Shown piece after piece: positions 18,787 to 27,611 of a stretch of 58,210 bases of DNA (positions within the stretch are counted from its first letter, which is position 1; every line of letters starts with the position of its first letter). Position numbers and translations under genes: made by a program. The DNA is taken from contig CANJSF010000021.1 in NCBI GenBank assembly GCA_947476925.1, positions 1-58,210 on the forward strand. The letters run 5' to 3'. Under the pieces are notes generated by a model. That model worked only from the letters and a program-made list of their open reading frames with translations. It made no database searches and was not told where the DNA came from. Origin of the DNA: Rhodospirillaceae bacterium. Lineage in GTDB: Bacteria; Pseudomonadota; Alphaproteobacteria; Rhodospirillales; Rhodospirillaceae.

Positions 18787-19752
18787 ATGCTGAAGAAAGT
18801 CGTCGGTGGGTTTTTCGGGTTGCTCGTGCTCGGTTACGCAGGCCTGGTCGGCTATGCCTATTGGCCGGTTGGCGAGCCGGGTGTTCCGGCTAAATCGTTG
18901 GCGCAAGCGGATGACAAATTCATCGACGTCGACGGTTTGACGATCCGCTACAAGACGTACGGCGAACCTGCCCCGGGCAAACCGAATCTTGTTCTGATGC
19001 ACGGCTTTGGTAACTCGCTGCAATCTTTTCGCAATCTCGGACCGTTGTTGACCGACTGTTGCTATGTCGTGGCCTTTGATTTTCCGGGTTATGGATTGTC
19101 GTCAAAGCCTGTGAAGTTTGACTACAGCAATGCCGGGCAAGCGGCGATTGCGATCAAATTTGCGAAAGCGATGAACATTGAAAAGCCGATTTACGGCGGT
19201 CATTCCATGGGGGGCGCTATCGCGCTGCATACGGGCGTGAAAGACCCCAATGCCTCGGGCATCGTTTTTATCGACCCAGGGATTTATGAAACCGGTGTTC
19301 CCAAAGTGATGGTCGCAGCGCCTTTCCCGCTGCCGCGCATGTCAGCGAAGTTGTTTGGCAACCGCGAATGGCGCGGTCAGTTTATGAAAGTCTCGTTCGT
19401 CGATCCAAGCATCATCACCGACGCCGTGATGGATGACTTGGCCCGCACCGCCAAAACCGACGACTATTGGAGCGGCACGACGGCCATGATGAGCAATTTC
19501 ACGCTGGGCCAGGAAGAACCGCTATTGCCGCAAGTGAAGGTGCCGGTGGTGGCCATTTTCGGCGAAAGCGACCGCAACCACCCCGACGCCGACCGCAAGC
19601 GACTACAGGCGGCCATTCCGGGAAGTGGATTGGTGGTCATCGAGAAGGCCGGGCACTACCCGCACGAAGAGAAAGCCGAGCAAACGGCGGCAGCCATTAA
19701 GGCTGCATTAGCAGGCTGGGTTCCTGCGCCGGCAGCAGCGCCAACGCCCTAA
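18787..19752 (+). CDS. Alpha/beta hydrolase with N-terminal membrane anchor
   Basis: This 321-residue protein starts at the ATG preceded by GGGTAGG; an upstream in-frame TTG would add six residues from the HAD gene end and is not favoured. Residues 5-25 are hydrophobic (VVGGFFGLLVLGYAGLVGYA), suggesting a membrane anchor or uncleaved signal. The catalytic fold shows HGFGNSLQSFRNLGPLL (oxyanion loop), the nucleophile elbow GGHSMGGAIAL, and a late acid/His pair in FGESDRNHP and KAGHYPHEE. The substrate is unknown; esterase or haloperoxidase-like labels are equally possible. The Ala/Pro tail is low complexity. Confidence 0.85.
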   Translation: MLKKVVGGFFGLLVLGYAGLVGYAYWPVGEPGVPAKSLAQADDKFIDVDGLTIRYKTYGEPAPGKPNLVLMHGFGNSLQSFRNLGPLLTDCCYVVAFDFPGYGLSSKPVKFDYSNAGQAAIAIKFAKAMNIEKPIYGGHSMGGAIALHTGVKDPNASGIVFIDPGIYETGVPKVMVAAPFPLPRMSAKLFGNREWRGQFMKVSFVDPSIITDAVMDDLARTAKTDDYWSGTTAMMSNFTLGQEEPLLPQVKVPVVAIFGESDRNHPDADRKRLQAAIPGSGLVVIEKAGHYPHEEKAEQTAAAIKAALAGWVPAPAAAPTP

Positions 19753-19929
19753 AAAACCCAGGCATCCTGCGGAGTCTGGCCTGGTTGCCTCGGGCCCCAA
19801 AAAAATCTAGCATTTCGACGGTTTCACCATATTTGCGGTGAGGCTGTCATGCGCGTCGGTGATGCGTATGAGGGAGGCCGAAGCGGTACCAAAATAAGTC
19901 AATAAACAAAACATAAGGTGCAAACTGCC

Positions 19930-20214
19930 ATGTCTGCCGAGAAGGCTCAGAACGTTCAAGACGTGTTCTTGAATGCCATTCGCAAAAACAAAACCCCTGT
20001 CACAGTGTTCCTGGTTAACGGCGTAAAGCTGCAAGGCATTGTCACGTGGTTTGACAACTTTTCCATGCTGTTACGCCGCGACGGCCAAACCCAACTGGTC
20101 TATAAGCATGCCATCTCGACGGTGATGCCGTCAGCACCCGTGCCGCTGTTTGAACCCGCCGACGGGGCAGGCGGCAAGGAAACGCCAATCGGCAAAGACG
20201 ACGTCGCAGAATAG
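19930..20214 (+). CDS. hfq: RNA chaperone Hfq
   Basis: The 94-residue protein has the Sm1 motif ([38 protein letters not shown]) and the Sm2 motif ([13 protein letters not shown]). The ATG at 19930 is chosen because family members begin just before the AEKAQNVQD segment; the upstream in-frame GTG at 19918 forms part of its ribosome binding site (ATAAGGTG). Hfq rings pair small RNAs with messengers. The hfq-hflX pair is conserved across Proteobacteria and is present here. Confidence 0.96.
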   Translation: MSAEKAQNVQDVFLNAIRKNKTPVTVFLVNGVKLQGIVTWFDNFSMLLRRDGQTQLVYKHAISTVMPSAPVPLFEPADGAGGKETPIGKDDVAE

Positions 20215-20237
20215 AACGATATAGAAAGAGGCTCCCC

Positions 20238-21602
20238 ACGTCCCACGCTCCACAAGACACCGCGATTCCGGCCACCCGGACGCTGGTGATTTATCCGCAT
20301 ATCAAGTCGCGCGACTACTCCGATAGCCGCCAAGACCGCTTGGCCAGTTCACGTTTGGAGGAAGCGCGCGGTCTTGCGGCTGCGATTGCGCTGAACGTTG
20401 TCCACAGCGAAACCGTCAACCTGCAACGGCCACGCCCTGCCACGCTGTTGGGCTCGGGCACGGTTGAGCGATTTGCCGAGTTGATCAAAGACCAATCGAT
20501 TGAGCTGGCGGTGGTCGATGGGCACCTGTCGCCGGGTCAACAGCGCAACCTGGAAAAAGATTGGCAGTGTAAAGTCATCGACCGCACTGGGCTGATTCTC
20601 GAAATCTTCGGTGAGCGGGCCAAAACCCGCGAAGGGATGCTGCAAGTCGAACTGGCCCATCTGAATTATCAGAAAAGCCGGCTGGTGCGCAGTTGGACGC
20701 ACTTAGAACGGCAGCGCGGTGGCTTTGGCTTCATGGGCGGCCCCGGCGAAACCCAGATTGAAATCGACCGCCGTTTGATCGGCGAGCGCGTAATCCGCCT
20801 GAAGAAAGAGTTGGAAAGCGTGACGCGGACGCGGCAACTCCATCGCCAGGCGCGCAAGCGCATTCCGTATCCGATTGTCGCCCTTGTTGGTTATACCAAC
20901 GCCGGGAAGTCGACGCTGTTTAACACACTGACATCTGCTGATGTCGTGGCCAAAGACCTGTTGTTCGCCACGCTTGACCCGACCATGCGCCAGTTGAAGC
21001 TGCCATCGGGCCGCACGGTTATTTTGTCGGACACTGTTGGGTTTGTCTCGGATCTGCCGCACGAGTTGGTCGCGGCATTCCGCGCGACGTTGGAAGAAGT
21101 GCTGGAAGCCGACGTGATTGTGCACGTGCGCGATGTCGCTCATGACGAAACCGAAGCGCAAAAGAAAGACGTGCAAGAAGTGCTGGCGTTTCTGGGCATC
21201 GACCCTGAAAAATCAGCCGAGACCAAACCGATTATTGAAGCCTTGAACAAAATCGATTTGCTGCCCGAGGAAGACCGCTTGCGCATTGCCGGGACGGCGT
21301 CGCGCACCGATGATCGTGTGGCGCTGTCGGCCATCACAGGCGAGGGCGTGAGCCGCATGTTGGCTGTGGTTGATCGCCACTTGGCCAAGGCCCGCGAGGC
21401 GCTGGAGCTTGCAGTGCCGCTGGAAGACGGCGCGACGTTGGCGTGGATTTATCGGCGTGGCGAAGTCCTCGGCCGCAACGACACCGAGACCGAGGCCATT
21501 GTCACGGCACTGCTGGATGTGGCCGACGTGGCGCGGCTTGAGCAAAAGGGTGGTGTGCGCATTAACCCAAGGCTGTCAGCGCCCGCCGTCGCGGCGGAGT
21601 AA
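20238..21602 (+). CDS. hflX: GTPase HflX (start codon uncertain)
   Basis: The ribosome-splitting GTPase shows the N-terminal HflX domain (ATLLGSGTVERFAELIK, VDGHLSPGQQRNLEKDW, DRTGLILEIFGERAKTREG), the Gly-rich GGFGFMGGPGETQIEIDRR hallmark and the G domain (P-loop GYTNAGKST, DTVGFVSDLP, NKIDLL). The first usual start in frame is GTG at 20286, but it lacks a ribosome site and would cut the conserved RTLVIYPHIKSRD strand. An ACG at 20238 lies six bases after AAGAGG (20226-20231), is in frame, and adds 16 residues (SHAPQDTAIPAT and onward) that restore this strand. I annotate from the ACG as the better fit; the conservative span is 20286-21602 (438 residues). Confidence 0.85.
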   Translation, partial: TSHAPQDTAIPATRTLVIYPHIKSRDYSDSRQDRLASSRLEEARGLAAAIALNVVHSETVNLQRPRPATLLGSGTVERFAELIKDQSIELAVVDGHLSPGQQRNLEKDWQCKVIDRTGLILEIFGERAKTREGMLQVELAHLNYQKSRLVRSWTHLERQRGGFGFMGGPGETQIEIDRRLIGERVIRLKKELESVTRTRQLHRQARKRIPYPIVALVGYTNAGKSTLFNTLTSADVVAKDLLFATLDPTMRQLKLPSGRTVILSDTVGFVSDLPHELVAAFRATLEEVLEADVIVHVRDVAHDETEAQKKDVQEVLAFLGIDPEKSAETKPIIEALNKIDLLPEEDRLRIAGTASRTDDRVALSAITGEGVSRMLAVVDRHLAKAREALELAVPLEDGATLAWIYRRGEVLGRNDTETEAIVTALLDVADVARLEQKGGVRINPRLSAPAVAAE

Positions 21603-21605
21603 GCC

Positions 21606-22415
21606 ATGCGCTCCATCGATCCGGTTGCCGTCATCGCAGCACTTCGCGAAGTGGCCGAGACCATTATCCTGCCGCGCTACAACAAACTTGAGTTCGCCGA
21701 CATCCGCAGCAAAACCGGCAAGCATGATTTGGTCACGATTGCCGACGAAGAGGGCGAACAGCGCCTGGCCATCACGTTGCCGGCTCTGCTGCCCGGCTCG
21801 CGCCTGATTGGCGAAGAGAGCGTCTCAAAAAAACCTGCGCTGTTGAACGAACTCGCCAGCGAAGACTGGGTGTGGATCGTCGACCCGGTCGACGGCACGC
21901 TGAATTTTGTGAATGGCTCGCCGGTGTTTTGCACCATGGTGGCGCTGACGCGCAAAGGTGAAACAGTTTGGGGGTTCATTCACGATCCCCTCAGCAACAC
22001 CACATTATGGGCCGAAAGCGGAGCAGGGGCCTTTGTCACCGAAGGCCTCGCGCAAGGGCAGCGTCAACATCTGCCCCAACCGGCCAGCAATTCGCCCAAT
22101 ACTTTGATTGCCGCGATTTACGACAAAGACCTGACCCTGATTAAAGGCAAGTTCGCGCGCGTTGTGCGTACGGGTTGCGCCGGGCACGACTATTGGGCAG
22201 CGGTGAAGGGCGGGCTTCACGTCGTCTCGTTTCGCAAGCTGATGCCGTGGGATCACGCCCCAGGTGTGCTGATCCATCGCGAAGCGGGCGGCTTTGGCGG
22301 CTTGCTGAACGGGGATGCCTACAACGCCGCGCGCAGCAGCCAATTTGGGCTTTTGTGCGCACCTAATCAGGACATTTGGAACCGCGTGGTCGACCTGCAC
22401 AAGTCGACGCAATAG
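21606..22415 (+). CDS. Inositol monophosphatase family phosphatase
   Basis: The 269-residue lithium-sensitive-type phosphatase has metal-binding motif 1 (WIVDPVDGTLNFVNGSPVF) and motif 2 (LMPWDHAPGVLIHREAGG), plus an acidic GEESVS element near residue 65. Such enzymes hydrolyse inositol-1-phosphate, histidinol phosphate or PAP; the short spacing and lack of the HisN context make the substrate unclear. It begins three bases after the hflX stop, so it is likely co-transcribed with hfq-hflX. Confidence 0.9.
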   Translation: MRSIDPVAVIAALREVAETIILPRYNKLEFADIRSKTGKHDLVTIADEEGEQRLAITLPALLPGSRLIGEESVSKKPALLNELASEDWVWIVDPVDGTLNFVNGSPVFCTMVALTRKGETVWGFIHDPLSNTTLWAESGAGAFVTEGLAQGQRQHLPQPASNSPNTLIAAIYDKDLTLIKGKFARVVRTGCAGHDYWAAVKGGLHVVSFRKLMPWDHAPGVLIHREAGGFGGLLNGDAYNAARSSQFGLLCAPNQDIWNRVVDLHKSTQ

Positions 22416-22427
22416 CAGACGTCGTGA

Positions 22428-23135
22428 TTATTTATCATCCTTGCCGTCGTCGGCCTCAACGCCGCTGGGCGCCGCCGAGCCATAGGCCGGCACGCCCGTT
22501 CGCGGGTCCACCTTCAGTTTAGCCACCAACTTTGGCGGCGGGTCGCGCAACGATTTGATGCGCCAATCGTATTGCGTAAAGCCGGGCGTTGCCGACTTGC
22601 GCACAAAGTTGGCGTTGTGCTCCAGCACCTCGGCGTCGGTCACCACGCGGAACAGGCCCGACATTTTCAGGCCCACTTCCTCGAAACGCTTGGCGTACAT
22701 CACGCCTTGGCCCGAGCCGCCCAGCACCATGGTGTTTTCTTCGGTGGTCCGCAGGCGGAACATCGCGCCCTGGCGGCTGATGAAATTGAAGCTTTGCTTG
22801 TTGCCGGCAAACTTGCCTTCTTTCATGTACTTAACCTGAAAGCGCCCGCTGCCGATCGAGTTAATTTCCTTAAAGCTGGAATCGCCCTTCAGGAACTTCA
22901 GGTACTGCGCAATTTGGCGGTCGACATCTTCTTTGCTGATGTCGCCGCGCGCGATTTTCCCAAACAGCGGTGCATAGGTGATGATGCCGATGTAGGTTAC
23001 GCCGTAGTCGCCGGTGGAGGTGAAGCGGATCTCGGTGTCGAACTGTTCGGGCAGCCAGCAACTGGCCAGCACGGCCAATGCCACAACGGCGCTGCCCAGG
23101 TAAATTCCGATTCTTTTCAAACCAGTTGCGGGCAC
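22428..23135 (-). CDS. Conserved hypothetical lipoprotein
   Basis: The 235-residue protein has a lipoprotein signal: basic N-terminus, hydrophobic residues 10-24, and lipobox VLASC with Cys26. The mature part includes FDTEIRFTSTGDYGVTYIG, DISKEDVDRQIAQYLKFLKG and GSGRFQVKYMKEGKF, suggesting a beta-rich periplasmic domain. The tail is charged (EADDGKDDK). I know no named family. It faces hflX-IMPase convergently and lies upstream-adjacent to mazG on the other side (35 bases between mazG stop and this start), so mazG may be the first gene of a two-gene transcript with it. Confidence 0.72.
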   Translation of the reverse strand: MPATGLKRIGIYLGSAVVALAVLASCWLPEQFDTEIRFTSTGDYGVTYIGIITYAPLFGKIARGDISKEDVDRQIAQYLKFLKGDSSFKEINSIGSGRFQVKYMKEGKFAGNKQSFNFISRQGAMFRLRTTEENTMVLGGSGQGVMYAKRFEEVGLKMSGLFRVVTDAEVLEHNANFVRKSATPGFTQYDWRIKSLRDPPPKLVAKLKVDPRTGVPAYGSAAPSGVEADDGKDDK

Positions 23136-23169
23136 GAGCTAAGACCGAACATGAGGGGTGTTGCCCACG

Positions 23170-24039
23170 CTATTTTTCTTCGTTTTTGGCTTGGCGCCAC
23201 AGGTTTTCCATTTCATCTAAGCTGGCCTGAGCGGGTGATTTTCCGCCCGCCGCCAGCAGCTCCTCGATCCGGCGAAAACGTCGCTCGAACTTCAGGTTCG
23301 TCCCGCGCAACGCCATGCCGGGGTCGATATTGGCCTTGCGGGCCAGGTTGACGCAAGCAAACAACAGGTCGCCAATCTCATCGGCAATTTTGTCGGGCCC
23401 GGCCTTGGCGGCCATGGCTTCTTTGATTTCGCCGATTTCCTCGTCGATTTTATCCAGCACCTGGGCGGCTTCGGGCCAGTCGAACCCCACACGCGAGGCG
23501 CGCTTTTGCAGCTTTTCGGCATGCTTCATGGCGGGCAGGGTGGCCGGAATATCATCCAACACGCTAGGGGCTTTGCCCGACAGGGCTTTTTTGGCGGCTC
23601 GTTCGGCGGCTTTGTGTTCTTCCCAGCGCGAATTCTGCGCCCCGACATTGGCAATCACCTCGTCGCCGAACACATGCGGATGGCGGCGGATCATTTTGGC
23701 GCAAATGGCGCGCACCACGTCGTCGAATTTGAAGTGCCCGGCTTCTTCAGCCATGCGCGCGTGATACACCGACTGAAACAACAAATCGCCCAGCTCGTCT
23801 TTCAGCGAGTCCATATCGCCGCGCGCAATGGCATCGGCCACCTCGTAGGCTTCCTCGATGGTGTAAGGCGCGATGGTGGTAAAGGTTTGCTCGATGTCCC
23901 ACGGGCAGCCGCCCTGGGGCGCGCGCAGCCGTGCCATGATTTCAATCAGGTGCGCCATCTCGCCCGACGTTGCATCGGGCAGGGGCTTATGGTCGGGGCG
24001 GTTGTCGTTCGAACTATCGGGCATGGGCACTTCAGTCAC
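23170..24039 (-). CDS. mazG: Nucleoside triphosphate pyrophosphohydrolase MazG
   Basis: The 289-residue protein has two tandem MazG domains. The N-terminal one holds the EExxE/ExxD metal motif: TIEEAYEVADAIARGDMDSL followed by KDELGDLLFQSVYHARMAEE. The second holds EIGEIKEAMAAK and ADEIGDLLFACVNLARK. MazG removes aberrant NTPs and can lower ppGpp. PQGGCPWDIEQT is the conserved family start. The GTG at 24039 is a weak start with no ribosome site; Met6 is an alternative. Confidence 0.93.
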   Translation of the reverse strand: MTEVPMPDSSNDNRPDHKPLPDATSGEMAHLIEIMARLRAPQGGCPWDIEQTFTTIAPYTIEEAYEVADAIARGDMDSLKDELGDLLFQSVYHARMAEEAGHFKFDDVVRAICAKMIRRHPHVFGDEVIANVGAQNSRWEEHKAAERAAKKALSGKAPSVLDDIPATLPAMKHAEKLQKRASRVGFDWPEAAQVLDKIDEEIGEIKEAMAAKAGPDKIADEIGDLLFACVNLARKANIDPGMALRGTNLKFERRFRRIEELLAAGGKSPAQASLDEMENLWRQAKNEEK

Positions 24040-24180
24040 GCGATGAGATGACGCTCAATCTAGGCTGGATTCCAGCTTATGGAAATGAGCATTGCACAGC
24101 TTTGTGATCGGCCAAGTGCTTGTGGGCCTTGCCGAATTAGCCCATCAAGCGCCACCAAAACATGAAAATTGGAACGAGCG

Positions 24181-24819
24181 ATGAGCCTGATATTTTATTA
24201 TGCGCCAATGTCGACGGCCATTATCACCCGAGCCGTCATCGACGAACTGGGCCTGGACTGCGAGCGCGTAAAACACGACCTCAGCAAAGGCGAAACCCGA
24301 ACACCGGCGTTTCTGAAAATCAATCCCAACGGAACTGTTCCGGCCATCGTGCACGACGGCACGGCAATTTGGGAATCCGCCGCCATTGCCATGTACCTGG
24401 GCGATCTGTTCGGCGTTCAGGCGAACCTGTACCCAGCGCCGGGCCCCAAGCGCGGCGAAGCCATGAAGTGGATCACCTGGAGCAACGTGCGCTTGGCCGA
24501 TGCCGCCGGGCGGTTATCGGCCGCGTTGCCTGCAGGCAGCGAAGGCGGCGTCGAGGTGGCGGTGTCGGCCGAGCAACGCACAGCCGAGGCCTTGGCCACG
24601 GCTCAAAAGGACATCGCGGAGTGTTTGCGTATTCTCAACGACGCCTTAAGCGGCAAACAGTTCTTGCTGGGCGCGTACACCTTGGCCGATACGCATGTTC
24701 AAGGGTTTGTGGCGTGGCTGGGCATGATGGGCACTGAGTTGGGATCATACGCCAACATTTCAGGGTGGCTGGCACGCTGCGCCGAACGCCCGGCCGTTGC
24801 CAAGACGATGGATGAGTAG
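24181..24819 (+). CDS. Glutathione S-transferase family protein
   Basis: The 212-residue protein has the thioredoxin-like N-domain (MSLIFYYAPMSTAIITRAVI, then NPNGTVPAIVHDGTAIWESAAIAMYLGDLFG), where the Val-Pro and Glu-Ser positions bind glutathione, and an all-helical C-domain with the FLLGAYTLADTHVQGFVAW motif. Start at ATG 24181 is favoured over an in-frame TTG at 24169. It detoxifies or reduces an unknown substrate. No operon partners are evident. Confidence 0.88.
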   Translation: MSLIFYYAPMSTAIITRAVIDELGLDCERVKHDLSKGETRTPAFLKINPNGTVPAIVHDGTAIWESAAIAMYLGDLFGVQANLYPAPGPKRGEAMKWITWSNVRLADAAGRLSAALPAGSEGGVEVAVSAEQRTAEALATAQKDIAECLRILNDALSGKQFLLGAYTLADTHVQGFVAWLGMMGTELGSYANISGWLARCAERPAVAKTMDE

Positions 24820-24889
24820 GCGCGCTCTAAGGCCCAAAGTGGCGTCGGATAAGTGGCTGTAAACTGCCGTTTCTGACATCTGATTGTCG

Positions 24890-24905
24890 CATAATGTATA
24901 TTATG
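24890..24905. repeat. 16-bp palindrome CATAAT-N4-ATTATG
   Basis: A perfect inverted repeat with 6-bp arms around GTAT in a short AT-rich patch between the GST gene and the convergent small gene. It could be an operator or a weak hairpin. No T-run typical of a terminator follows on either strand. Confidence 0.3.
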
Positions 24906-24951
24906 AATAGTATTGCTAGTGGGGCAAATGGCGGTTTTGGCCGTTCGGGTT

Positions 24952-25275
24952 CTATGCCGCCGTCTTGGCCGGTGTTGTTCCCGATAGCATGTCCAACAGG
25001 CAAACCTCGGGTGCGCTCATTTTGATGCAACACGAGGCGAGTTTGCATGGCGTACATTCCGAGGCCGGACCGATGTAGTTTTCCGCCAGGAACGTCCAGC
25101 ATTCTGAAATCTCAAGAAACTGCTTTCGGCCAGATTCCGAGGGTTCCGATTCCGATGCTGTGCGCGCCAGGTTCGCCCATTGCAGCATGACGTGCTTGCT
25201 TACGATTTCGTCAGCGGCCATCGAAAATTTGTCCCAAGATGCACCCCAAAGTCTCCATGCGACGTCTAGGGGCAA
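24952..25275 (-). CDS. Small hypothetical protein with Cys-rich C-terminus
   Basis: Reading from a TTG codon gives 107 residues; from the first ATG (25221) it gives 89. The N-terminal half looks helical (DVAWRLWGASWDKFSMAADE, then QWANLARTASES), faintly like short phasin-type helices, and the C-terminal half has a cysteine cluster (ASECTPCKLASCC, then EVCLLDML) that could bind metal. I do not recognise it. No good ribosome site is visible for either start. A competing frame on the same strand (24827-25102) is less protein-like. The stretch from 24820 to 25419 holds no other supportable gene. Confidence 0.45.
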   Translation of the reverse strand: MPLDVAWRLWGASWDKFSMAADEIVSKHVMLQWANLARTASESEPSESGRKQFLEISECWTFLAENYIGPASECTPCKLASCCIKMSAPEVCLLDMLSGTTPAKTAA

Positions 25276-25290
25276 TGGCTGGCCAATGAA

Positions 25291-25306
25291 TGTTCAACAT
25301 TGAACA
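25291..25306. promoter_or_regulatory. Perfect 16-bp palindrome, possible operator
   Basis: TGTTCAA-CA-TTGAACA has perfect 7-bp arms. It lies 15 bases upstream of the possible TTG start of the minus-strand small gene and about 115 bases upstream of the GNAT gene, a position and form typical of a dimeric regulator site. No cognate regulator is apparent in the window. Confidence 0.35.
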
Positions 25307-25419
25307 GTCCAGGGCTCATGTTTGTGGCCGCGCTTCGGCGATAAACAAGTCGGCGAACTATCGAATCGTGTTTAGGATGGGCGGAACGACAAGGCTACTT
25401 GCCCCTCGCTGAATGAGTT

Positions 25420-25971
25420 ATGCCAGCCCAATCCAAAGTCGAGTTTATCTGGGATGAACCCAAGCCGTTGGTGGTGCCCAGCGGCGCGCTGACATTTCGG
25501 GCCGTGGATACGCCCCAGGCCAGCGGCCTGTTTGCCCATGCCGTGCGGCAATGTCTGGCGGGCTCGTTAGATGAATCAGATCAGCAGGGCCTGGCGACCA
25601 AGGGCATTGATGCTGTGGTGCGCCGTTATGTGTGGCCCAATCCTGTTTTTTCCTTCGACAGAATGTGGTGGGCTTTGGCCTACAACGCAGCCGATGAATT
25701 GGTGGGTTTTACCCAGCCGGTGATTTTTCGCGACGGCGAGCGCGATGACGGCCTGCAAGAAGGCAGCATTCATTACATCGGCGTGCTGCCGGCCCATCGC
25801 GGCAAAGGTTATATTACCCCGCTGTTGCAACACACCACAGCAACACTGCAAGGCGTAGGCGTGTGGCGCATTTACTGCGACACCGACGAGCACAATGCAC
25901 CGATGATTGCGGGCTTCGAGCGTGCGGGCTATCGGCGCGGAAAAGTTCGCAACGTGCCCCTCTCCGCCTAA
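25420..25971 (+). CDS. GNAT family N-acetyltransferase
   Basis: The 183-residue protein has a GNAT core in its second half: WALAYNAADELVGFTQPVIF (strand 2-4), IHYIGVLPAHRGKGYITPLL (the acetyl-CoA pyrophosphate loop, RGKGY), then IYCDTDEHNAPMIAGFERAG, the N-x-M-xx-F-x-R-x-G ending of the fold. The first 60 residues are not typical and may bind substrate. The target amine is unknown. It converges on amn with a 24-base gap. Confidence 0.85.
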   Translation: MPAQSKVEFIWDEPKPLVVPSGALTFRAVDTPQASGLFAHAVRQCLAGSLDESDQQGLATKGIDAVVRRYVWPNPVFSFDRMWWALAYNAADELVGFTQPVIFRDGERDDGLQEGSIHYIGVLPAHRGKGYITPLLQHTTATLQGVGVWRIYCDTDEHNAPMIAGFERAGYRRGKVRNVPLSA

Positions 25972-25995
25972 TTGATTTGTGATCTAGACGCTTTG

Positions 25996-27444
25996 CTATC
26001 TAAACGGCGGTTCGTCAAAGGCACGCAGTTTGCGGCTATGCAGGCTGGGCCCGGCGCGGCGCAGTTCTTCGATAGCGCCCAATCCAATGCGCAAATGCTG
26101 GCTGATGGCCTGTTCATAAAAGCGGTTGGCTTGGCCCGGCAGTTTAAGCTCGCCATGCAGCGGCTTGTCGGACACGCACAACAACGTGCCGTAGGGCACC
26201 CGAAACCGGTAGCCTTGCGCAGCTACGGTGGCTGACTCCATATCAATGGCTACGGCGCGCGACTGATTGAAGCGCAATGCGGTGGCCGTATAGCGCAGCT
26301 CCCAATTTCGGTCGTCGGTGGTGACAACCGTTCCCGTGCGCAAGCGTCGCTTCAGCGCTTCGCCGGTTTCGCCCGTCACAAGCTCGGCGGCCTTATGAAG
26401 GGCAAGTTGCACCTCGGCCAGCGGCGGAATGGGAACCTCGACGGGCAGAATGTCATCAAGCACATGGTCGTCGCGCAAGTACGCATGGGCCAACACATAA
26501 TCACCAATCGTTTGGCTGGGGCGCAATCCGCCACAGTGCCCAATCATGATCCACGCTTCAGGCCGCAAGACCGCCAAATGATCGCAAATTGTTTTGGCGT
26601 TCGATGGGCCAACGCCGATGTTGACCATGCTCACCCCTGCCCCGCCCGGCGCCATCAGGTGATAGGCAGGCATTTGGTGTTTGCGCCAGTTGCTGCCGGC
26701 CAATGCTTGGGCGGGGTCGGCCGTGTCGGCCGTGACCAAAACGCCGGTGGGGGCCGACAATGCGGTGTACGGGCTGCCGGGAAGCTTGAGTTCTTTGCAC
26801 GCCAGGTCAACGAACTCGTCGACATAGCGCGTGTAGTTGGTGAACAGGATATAGCGTTGCAAGTTCTCGGGCGGCGTTCCTGTGTAATGCTTCAGACGCG
26901 CCAAACTAAAATCGGTCCGCGCTGCATCGAACAAGCTTAAGGGGTGTACGCCGTCTTGCTGGTTGATCCACAAACCGTCGGCGACTTCATCACCAATGTG
27001 TGAGAGTTGGGTTGTCGGAAACCAACGGGCGAGTTCCGAAGGCTCGACAAGATTAAACGACAGGTTCTCAGCCCCGTCCAAAACGTAAGGGTACGGAAGC
27101 TCTTGCTGCGACCGGCCGACCCTAATCTCGACGTCGTAATCTTTCTTCAAAAGGCTCAGTTGCTCGGTCAGATAATCGCGAAACATCGCCGGGCGCGTGA
27201 TGGTGGTGGTGTATGTGCCCGAGCGGTTGAGGCGCGCAAAGGCCCTGGCGACGCGGGTTTCAGACGTCGTCGGGCGATGCGTGACCGTGATTTCGGGGTA
27301 GGCAAACGCACCGGCGGCGCGCTCGGCTAAATCTGGCTTGGTGCCATGCCTGACAAAAGCGGTGAGCGCATGGCGAAGGTTTCCGACGGACTGCGCATAG
27401 ATTGCTTCAAGTTCGTCGACAATCTCTTTAACCATACGCCTCAC
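25996..27444 (-). CDS. amn: AMP nucleosidase
   Basis: The 482-residue enzyme cleaves AMP to adenine and ribose 5-phosphate. The N-terminal AMP-nucleosidase domain (about residues 1-200, with RPTTSETRVARAFARLNRSG, and LSFNLVEPSELARWFPT) precedes a nucleoside-phosphorylase-fold domain with INIGVGPSNAKTICDHLAVL, WIMIGHCGGLRPSQTIGDYV and AIDMESATVAAQGYRFRVPY. Length matches the E. coli family. The more likely start is the ATG at 27435, which has GGTGAGG just upstream, rather than the GTG at 27444. It releases adenine, linking to purine salvage. Confidence 0.94.
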   Translation of the reverse strand: MRRMVKEIVDELEAIYAQSVGNLRHALTAFVRHGTKPDLAERAAGAFAYPEITVTHRPTTSETRVARAFARLNRSGTYTTTITRPAMFRDYLTEQLSLLKKDYDVEIRVGRSQQELPYPYVLDGAENLSFNLVEPSELARWFPTTQLSHIGDEVADGLWINQQDGVHPLSLFDAARTDFSLARLKHYTGTPPENLQRYILFTNYTRYVDEFVDLACKELKLPGSPYTALSAPTGVLVTADTADPAQALAGSNWRKHQMPAYHLMAPGGAGVSMVNIGVGPSNAKTICDHLAVLRPEAWIMIGHCGGLRPSQTIGDYVLAHAYLRDDHVLDDILPVEVPIPPLAEVQLALHKAAELVTGETGEALKRRLRTGTVVTTDDRNWELRYTATALRFNQSRAVAIDMESATVAAQGYRFRVPYGTLLCVSDKPLHGELKLPGQANRFYEQAISQHLRIGLGAIEELRRAGPSLHSRKLRAFDEPPFR

Positions 27445-27611
27445 CCCATGGACGAGAGCAAGCCGCGCTTTGTTGGAATCAAGCGGCTCGCTCTATCAAT
27501 TCATGCCAGCATCGCTTTTGCCGAAAACCGGACGGCGGCTTTTCGGCGCGATGCGCTAGCGCCCATATCTTAGGGGGTCGGCGTTCAAAGCAATAGTGAA
27601 AGTAGCTGTTT

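Noticed and set aside
22572-23351. 259-codon plus-strand frame opposite the lipoprotein and mazG
   Set aside because: It spans two genes on the other strand. The minus-strand products have a lipobox and MazG motifs; this frame has neither signal nor domain.
26395-26940. 181-codon frame antisense to amn
   Set aside because: Composition is that of a shadow (Gln/Arg/Gly rich) and the amn motifs on the other strand are clear.
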